From Calidifonticultor sp964387355 (GTDB lineage: Bacteria; Actinomycetota; Humimicrobiia; Humimicrobiales; Humimicrobiaceae): a stretch of DNA of 19,073 bases. The stretch lies in the NCBI GenBank assembly GCA_964387355.1, contig CAYLWJ010000074.1:1-19073 (forward strand). The letters run 5' to 3'. The position numbers were made by a program, and so were the translations under genes. The notes under the pieces are model-generated. The model worked only from the letters and a program-made list of their open reading frames with translations. It was not told where the DNA came from and searched no databases. This document shows positions 14,589 to 19,073 of this stretch, one piece after another (the first letter of the stretch is position 1; every line of letters begins with the position of its first letter).

Positions 14589-15560
14589 TTAAGCATATAA
14601 ATAAACAAGCAAAGCTTTTTGAGCATGAAGCCTATTTTCTGCCTGCTGCCAAACAATAGAATTACTTCCATCTAGTACTTCTGATGTTATCTCCTGACCT
14701 CTGTGTGCTGGAAGGCAATGCATTATTTTAACATTTGATTTGGCATATGATATTAAATTTTTATTTACTTGAAATTTACTAAGTTCACTTATTTTTTCAG
14801 TTGATTCCTTATCACCCATACTTACCCACACATCAGTATAAATAACATCACAATCTTTAACAGCTTCATAAGGATCGTAAAATATTTTTATATTGCTTCC
14901 TGTTTTTCTAGCCTCATTTAAAGCTAATTCTAAAATTTGCCTTTTAGGTTCATATTTACTGCTACAGCCTATGTTAATATTAAAGCCAAGTTTTGAAAAT
15001 CCAATAATAAGGCTATTTAAAACATTATTACAATCTCCAATATAAGTAAATTTTAATGATTTAACTAGCAAACCAATTTCATAAAGCGTAAAAAGGTCCG
15101 ATAAAATCTGACATGGATGAAACTTGTCAGTTAAGCCATTAATTACAGGAAATTTACAATTTGCTGCAAATACTTCAACAGTTTCTTGGGCATAAGTTCT
15201 TATTATTAAACCATCAAGATAACCATTCATTACTCTTGCACTATCCTCTATTGTCTCACCTCGCTTTAACTGTAAATTTACAGTGTCAATAAAAATACAA
15301 TTTCCACCAAGTTGAGCAATTCCTGCTTCAAAGGATAGCCTTGTTCTTGTAGATGGTTTATCAAATAACAATGCTAAATTTTTCCCTTTTAAAAAATTTC
15401 CAAAAAGATTTTTATCTGCCTTTATGATTTTTGTAAGATTTATAAGATAAAAAATTTCTTCTTTAGAATAATCAACTAGCTTTAAAAAATCTTTTTTGCC
15501 ATCTGAATTAACCTTTTTAAAACTTTTAATATCTTTTAATATTTTTTCTTCTTTATTCAA
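14589..15560 (-). CDS. argF: Ornithine carbamoyltransferase
   Basis: This enzyme makes citrulline from ornithine and carbamoyl phosphate in the cytoplasm. The carbamoyl phosphate site STRTRLSFE starts at Ser70, RTY near 121 and HPCQ at 148-151 complete it, and HCLPAHRGQE at 282-291 is the ornithine-site motif typical of the anabolic enzyme. The length of 323 residues is near normal, with an N-terminal tail of about 20 residues before KDFLKLVDYS. The start is TTG at 15560, supported by AGGAGA six bases upstream. It follows argD after 29 bases; a 138-base gap with an inverted repeat separates it from argR. Confidence 0.96.
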   Translation of the reverse strand: MNKEEKILKDIKSFKKVNSDGKKDFLKLVDYSKEEIFYLINLTKIIKADKNLFGNFLKGKNLALLFDKPSTRTRLSFEAGIAQLGGNCIFIDTVNLQLKRGETIEDSARVMNGYLDGLIIRTYAQETVEVFAANCKFPVINGLTDKFHPCQILSDLFTLYEIGLLVKSLKFTYIGDCNNVLNSLIIGFSKLGFNINIGCSSKYEPKRQILELALNEARKTGSNIKIFYDPYEAVKDCDVIYTDVWVSMGDKESTEKISELSKFQVNKNLISYAKSNVKIMHCLPAHRGQEITSEVLDGSNSIVWQQAENRLHAQKALLVYLYA

Positions 15561-15589
15561 CTTATTTCTCCTAAATATTTTTAAATATT

Positions 15590-16843
15590 TTAATATTGTT
15601 TTAATTTCTTAGAAAACCATTCAATAAAAAAATTAATATTTGACTTTGTTATTATTAAAGGAGGTAAAAACCTTAGTATTTCTGGTGAAACTTTATTAAT
15701 AACAATTTTATCTTTTAATGCACTAATAACTATTTCTTGTGCAACAGGTTTTGAAAGCTCAACACCTACCATTAATCCCATCCCTCTAACTTCTTTTATT
15801 AATGGATATTTGCTTTTAAGCTTTTCTAGCTCATTAAAAAAATACTTACCTAACTTTAAAGCTCTCAAAGGCAAATTTTTTTTAATAATATAATCTATAA
15901 CAGCAATTCCTGCAGCACATGATGCAGCATTACCACCAAAAGTTGAACCATGACTTCCAGGTTCAAAAACACTGCTTACTTTATCAGTAGAAATAATTGC
16001 CCCAATAGGCATCCCTCCACCAAGGCTTTTTGCTACCACTAATATATCAGGAAAAACATTATAATTTTGGTAAGCAAACATTTTACCAGTCCTACCAAAA
16101 CCTGTCTGAACTTCATCAAAAATTAAAAGTACATTATTTTGCCTACAAATTTTTTCTAGCTCTTTTACAAAACTATATTCTGCTACATTAATTCCACCTT
16201 CTCCTTGAATTAGTTCTAGTAATACTGCACATGTGTTTTGGTCTATCTGCTTTTTTACAGACTCAATGTTGTTTAATTCAGCATACTTAAAACCTTCAAG
16301 CAATGGTTGAAAAATATTTTGTTTTTCTTCTTGAGCTGTAGCTGAAAGCGCACCTAATGTCCTGCCATGAAAAGATTTTTTAAATGATATAATTTGATAT
16401 CTATTAGGTGAAAATTTGTCTTTAGAGTATTTTCTTGCAAGCTTAATTGCTGCCTCAATTGCTTCTGTCCCGCTATTAGCAAAAAATACTTTGCTGCCAA
16501 ATTCTGAAATTTGACAGAGTTTTTGGGCTAGCTTAACTTGTGGGACATTGAAAAAAACATTTGAAGGCTGAATTATTTTATCAATTTGATTTTTTAAACT
16601 TTTAATTACAAAAGGGTTGCTGTGACCAACATTTAAACAGCCATATCCAGCAATAAAATCTAAATATTTATTATTATCTGCATCCCATAAAAACTGCATT
16701 TTTGCTCGTGTAAAAATAACTGGAAGCCTTGCATATGTATTCATTAAAAAATTTAAACCATCTTTGTATATTTGGCTGTTTAAGTTACGCATTTGGCTAT
16801 TTAAGTTATTGCCTTTTATATAATTTTTCATATTGTCTTTCAT
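15590..16843 (-). CDS. argD: Acetylornithine aminotransferase
   Basis: This pyridoxal-phosphate class III aminotransferase makes N-acetylornithine from N-acetylglutamate semialdehyde and glutamate. SGTEA at 124-128, FHGRT at 158-162, FDEVQTGFGRTG at 242-253 (Asp243 to the cofactor) and the Schiff-base Lys272 in AKSLGGGMPIGA are all present, as is GSHGSTFGGN. The 417 residues include an unusual N-terminus: a 7-residue unit, NNLNSQM then RNLNSQI, repeats at 12-18 and 19-25. The start is uncertain. ATG at 16843 has no ribosome site, and Met5 or Met18 could serve, leaving the enzyme core intact. A homologous succinylornithine or ornithine aminotransferase is unlikely given the arginine cluster. 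Confidence 0.94.
   Translation of the reverse strand: MKDNMKNYIKGNNLNSQMRNLNSQIYKDGLNFLMNTYARLPVIFTRAKMQFLWDADNNKYLDFIAGYGCLNVGHSNPFVIKSLKNQIDKIIQPSNVFFNVPQVKLAQKLCQISEFGSKVFFANSGTEAIEAAIKLARKYSKDKFSPNRYQIISFKKSFHGRTLGALSATAQEEKQNIFQPLLEGFKYAELNNIESVKKQIDQNTCAVLLELIQGEGGINVAEYSFVKELEKICRQNNVLLIFDEVQTGFGRTGKMFAYQNYNVFPDILVVAKSLGGGMPIGAIISTDKVSSVFEPGSHGSTFGGNAASCAAGIAVIDYIIKKNLPLRALKLGKYFFNELEKLKSKYPLIKEVRGMGLMVGVELSKPVAQEIVISALKDKIVINKVSPEILRFLPPLIITKSNINFFIEWFSKKLKQY
16770..16811. repeat. 21-bp tandem duplication at the argD N-terminus
   Basis: Two 21-base units lie head-to-tail at 16770-16790 and 16791-16811, both beginning atttggct followed by tttaagtta after one variable base, with the last few bases diverged. 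They encode the two NLNSQ heptapeptides. The unit is a multiple of three and keeps the frame. Confidence 0.75.
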
Positions 16844-16877
16844 ATATTTTTTAATTTTTTATATATTCCAATATTTT

Positions 16878-16915
16878 AAAACTACATTTTTTTATTAAAA
16901 CTATATTTTTTTATT
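16878..16915. repeat. 19-bp tandem duplication between argB and argD
   Basis: A 19-base unit starting aaaacta and ending in a seven-T run plus att occurs at 16878-16896 and again at 16897-16915, differing by one base (c to t). It sits in the 112-base gap upstream of argD, which contains no clear promoter, terminator or ribosome site. Confidence 0.75.
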
Positions 16916-16955
16916 TAATCTTTTTTATTTAAGTTTTTTTAATGTTTTTACAGTT

Positions 16956-17906
16956 TTATAAGGTAATCATTGTACCAATTCCTTTATCAGTAAAAATTTC
17001 AACTAATATAGAATGCCGAACAGTTCCATTTAATATATGAGTTCTTGTTACACCATTTACTAAAGAATCTATACATGCTTTAACTTTTGGTATCATTCCT
17101 TGATTTATTAATCCATTATTAATTAATTCTTCACACTTATTTGAAGAAATTTTAGAAACTAATTTATTTTCTAATATTATGCCATCAACATCTGTTAGAA
17201 GTATCATTTTTAAGGCTTTAAGCGAAATTGCTATTTTGCTTGAACAAGTATCAGCATTTATATTATAAATATTTCCGAGCTGATCTGTTCCTAATGTCGC
17301 AATTACAGGAATATAGCCGGTGTTTAAGATATTTTTAATAAAATCTGAATCTATTTCTGTAATTTCTCCTACAAAGCCTAAATCAATATTTTTGTCATCT
17401 TTTTTATAAATTTTCTTTTTACATTGAATAAAATTTCCATCATTTCCTGAAAGGCCAACAGCAATTTTGCCATGTTTATTTAAAAAAGAAACAATTTTTG
17501 TATTAATATTCCCAATTAATACCATTTTAACTATTTCTATGGCAGATTCATCAGTTACTCTTAATCCATCAATAAATTCCACTTTTATATTTTTTTCTTT
17601 CATCATTTGTGTAATTTGTTTCCCACCACCATGAACTAAAACAACTTTAATTCCAACATATTTCATTAGTATTACATCATCCAAAACACTCTGCATTATA
17701 ACATCATTTTCCATCATGCTGCCGCCCATTTTAATAACAACAATCTTATCAAAGTATTCTTTTATATACGGCAGTGCCTCAAGTAAAACTTTTGCTTTAT
17801 TTAAATAAACACCCTCTATTTCATTACCATTATTTTCGTAAAATGCTATATCTAAATAATTATTAATATTAGTATTAGCATTAGTATTAGTATTATTTTG
17901 GTTCAT
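16956..17906 (-). CDS. argB: Acetylglutamate kinase
   Basis: This enzyme phosphorylates N-acetylglutamate, usually the arginine-controlled step of the pathway. VVIKMGGSMM near 56-65 contains the phosphate-binding Lys59. VHGGGKQI at 91-98, GLSGNDGN, NINADTCSSKIA and LLTDVDGI follow, with GMIPKVKAC and TRTHILNG near the end; this is the full amino acid kinase pattern. At 316 residues it is longer than the shortest forms (about 260), with a low-complexity Asn/Thr tail and then an N-terminal helix (about 36-50). Such a helix marks arginine-inhibited hexameric NAGKs, so feedback control is plausible but not shown. MGGSMM departs from the common YGGNAM. The start is ATG one base after the argC stop, with GGAAGGA upstream inside argC, so translation is probably coupled. 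Confidence 0.96.
   Translation of the reverse strand: MNQNNTNTNANTNINNYLDIAFYENNGNEIEGVYLNKAKVLLEALPYIKEYFDKIVVIKMGGSMMENDVIMQSVLDDVILMKYVGIKVVLVHGGGKQITQMMKEKNIKVEFIDGLRVTDESAIEIVKMVLIGNINTKIVSFLNKHGKIAVGLSGNDGNFIQCKKKIYKKDDKNIDLGFVGEITEIDSDFIKNILNTGYIPVIATLGTDQLGNIYNINADTCSSKIAISLKALKMILLTDVDGIILENKLVSKISSNKCEELINNGLINQGMIPKVKACIDSLVNGVTRTHILNGTVRHSILVEIFTDKGIGTMITL
17862..17897. repeat. Hexanucleotide repeat at the argB 5' end
   Basis: Alternating att and agt triplets give about four and a half near-perfect hexamer units (attagt, with one agc) in the first codons of argB. They encode an alternating Asn-Thr run at residues 4-15. The hexamer keeps the frame, so slippage would change tail length rather than turn the gene off. 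Confidence 0.75.
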
Positions 17907-17907
17907 T

Positions 17908-18987
17908 TCATCCTAGTCCTTCCCATTGCGGCAACCCAAAAAGAATATTCATATTTTGGACAGCTTGGCCAGCTGCGCCCTTTATTAAATTATCAATTAC
18001 ACTAAAAATCTTTAAAATATTTGTCCTCTCATCAAAAGCAAAGCCTATATGACAAAAATTAGTGTATAAAATATCTTTAATTTGTGGTACTTTTTGTCCT
18101 AAGAATTTTACAAAATATGAATTTTTATAAAAATTTAAAAAAATATTATTTATAATCTCAATAGTTTTATTGTAATTTTTTTTCATATTTATCTTACAGT
18201 AAATTGTAGTAAATATACCCCTGTCTATTGGCAATAAGTGTGGTGTAAAACAAACTTTTATATCTTTACTGCAAATTTTTTTTATTTCTTGTTCAATCTC
18301 CCCTATATGTCTGTGATAAAGTACATTATAGGCATAAAAATTTTCATTAATGCTGCAGAATAAATATATTTCGTTTAATTTCTTTCCTGCCCCTGAAACA
18401 CCAGATTTAGAATCAATATTAATACCATACGAAAAAGAAAAATTTATATCTTCTATATTTTTTAAAATAGGTGCAAGGGCTAAAAGAACTGATGTTGGAT
18501 AACAACCAGGATTTGCAATATTTTTAGCATTTTTAATTTCTTCATAATTAATTTCAGGCAGTCCATAAACAAAATCTTTCAGCAGATTCTTAGCACAATG
18601 TTCTTTTTTATACCATTTCTCATAGTTATTAAAATCATTTAATCTAAAATCTGAGCCAATATCAATTATTTTTCCCTTAAACTCATTTAAGTAATTGCTT
18701 ACAAACTCCATTGATTTATTAGCAGGCAAACATAAAAAAATAACATCTGTTTTGAAAAAAGAAGAAGGTAAATTCTCTGTTGATATAAATTTTTGATTAT
18801 TTTGAAAATTAAGAAAAGACGGAAACACATCACTTATTAGTTTATCTGCATTTGTATTTGATGTAGCAAAATCAACCTGTGCAAATTTATGTTTATTTAA
18901 TATTTTCAATAGTTCAAATCCAGTATAACCAGCAGCACCAACTATTGCTGTTTTAATTTTTTCAGCTTTATTTATTTTTATATCCAT
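17908..18987 (-). CDS. argC: N-acetyl-gamma-glutamyl-phosphate reductase
   Basis: This NADPH-dependent enzyme reduces N-acetylglutamyl phosphate to the semialdehyde that ArgD uses. The nucleotide-binding start TAIVGAAGYTGFELLKIL lies at about 13-30. The catalytic Cys is in NPGCYPTSVLLAL near residue 160, SGVSGAGKK binds substrate, and HLLPIDRGIFTT follows. The length of 359 residues is close to normal. The ATG at 18987 has only a weak AAAGA site before it. It is the first gene of the visible arginine cluster. The 86 bases to the right edge are AT-rich and I see no convincing promoter or ARG box there, so the transcript may start outside the window. Confidence 0.96.
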   Translation of the reverse strand: MDIKINKAEKIKTAIVGAAGYTGFELLKILNKHKFAQVDFATSNTNADKLISDVFPSFLNFQNNQKFISTENLPSSFFKTDVIFLCLPANKSMEFVSNYLNEFKGKIIDIGSDFRLNDFNNYEKWYKKEHCAKNLLKDFVYGLPEINYEEIKNAKNIANPGCYPTSVLLALAPILKNIEDINFSFSYGINIDSKSGVSGAGKKLNEIYLFCSINENFYAYNVLYHRHIGEIEQEIKKICSKDIKVCFTPHLLPIDRGIFTTIYCKINMKKNYNKTIEIINNIFLNFYKNSYFVKFLGQKVPQIKDILYTNFCHIGFAFDERTNILKIFSVIDNLIKGAAGQAVQNMNILFGLPQWEGLG

Positions 18988-19073
18988 GTCTTTACAATTT
19001 TTTAAAAATTTATAATTTTTAGAACTAGATTCTTTTTTATAATTATTTTAATTCTTTATCTTCTATTTTTAAT

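Noticed and set aside
16770..16811. Short CRISPR-like or mobile-element repeat
   Set aside because: There are only two head-to-tail units with no spacers, no flanking target-site duplication and no transposase or cas gene nearby.
18988..19073. ARG box or promoter upstream of argC
   Set aside because: AGAA/TTCT ends around CTAG near 19021-19033 resemble a palindrome, but the halves do not match through the centre and no -35/-10 pair stands out.
1..19073. A new multi-gene system such as defence or biosynthesis
   Set aside because: Every long reading frame belongs to a known housekeeping or energy family; no unknown gene cluster remains to carry such a system.

Overview
The window is a strongly AT-rich stretch of bacterial chromosome with ordinary metabolic and cell-wall genes packed closely together. 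I see no rRNA, tRNA, CRISPR array, insertion sequence or phage gene. Most genes lie on the minus strand and read right to left; one penicillin-binding protein gene lies on the plus strand. Several features resemble Gram-positive-type bacteria: an ArgR repressor, a class A penicillin-binding protein with four PASTA domains, and an arginine cluster whose order (C-B-D-F-R-G-H) matches the actinobacterial argCJBDFRGH cluster without argJ. A membrane-bound uptake [NiFe] hydrogenase suggests an anaerobe or microaerophile that uses H2. A low-GC anaerobic lineage, perhaps a deep-branching actinobacterial relative, would fit, but the lineage is inference and cannot be fixed from the sequence alone.

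Positions 1-4053 (minus strand) hold a hydrogenase operon in the classic order: small subunit, large subunit, b-type cytochrome, maturation protease (hyaA-hyaB-hyaC-hyaD). The protease runs off the left edge. The small subunit carries a Tat-type signal and a C-terminal membrane helix, and the cytochrome would pass electrons from H2 to the quinone pool. The large subunit has a 14-residue C-terminal tail, which the encoded protease is expected to remove after nickel insertion.

Positions 4153-5499 (minus) hold tyrosyl-tRNA synthetase. A weak hairpin and a possible promoter separate it from the hydrogenase operon. It is divergent from a bifunctional class A penicillin-binding protein (5786-8617, plus), with 286 bases of repeat-rich AT sequence between them.

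Positions 8642-18987 (minus) hold the arginine cluster, transcribed argC, argB, argD, argF, argR, argG, argH and then a long U32-family gene that starts 13 bases after argH. These genes take N-acetylglutamate to arginine, except for removal or recycling of the acetyl group: argJ, argA and argE are not in the window. ArgR would supply feedback on the cluster that encodes it.

The most distinctive signal is not a new gene system but a recurring sequence habit. Short tandem or spaced duplications of 6 to 39 bases occur in linkers, N-terminal tails and intergenic spaces throughout the window, and the coding ones keep the reading frame. They accompany Lys/Asn-rich insertions in otherwise conserved enzymes (the hydrogenase protease, TyrRS, the U32 protein, ArgB and ArgD).
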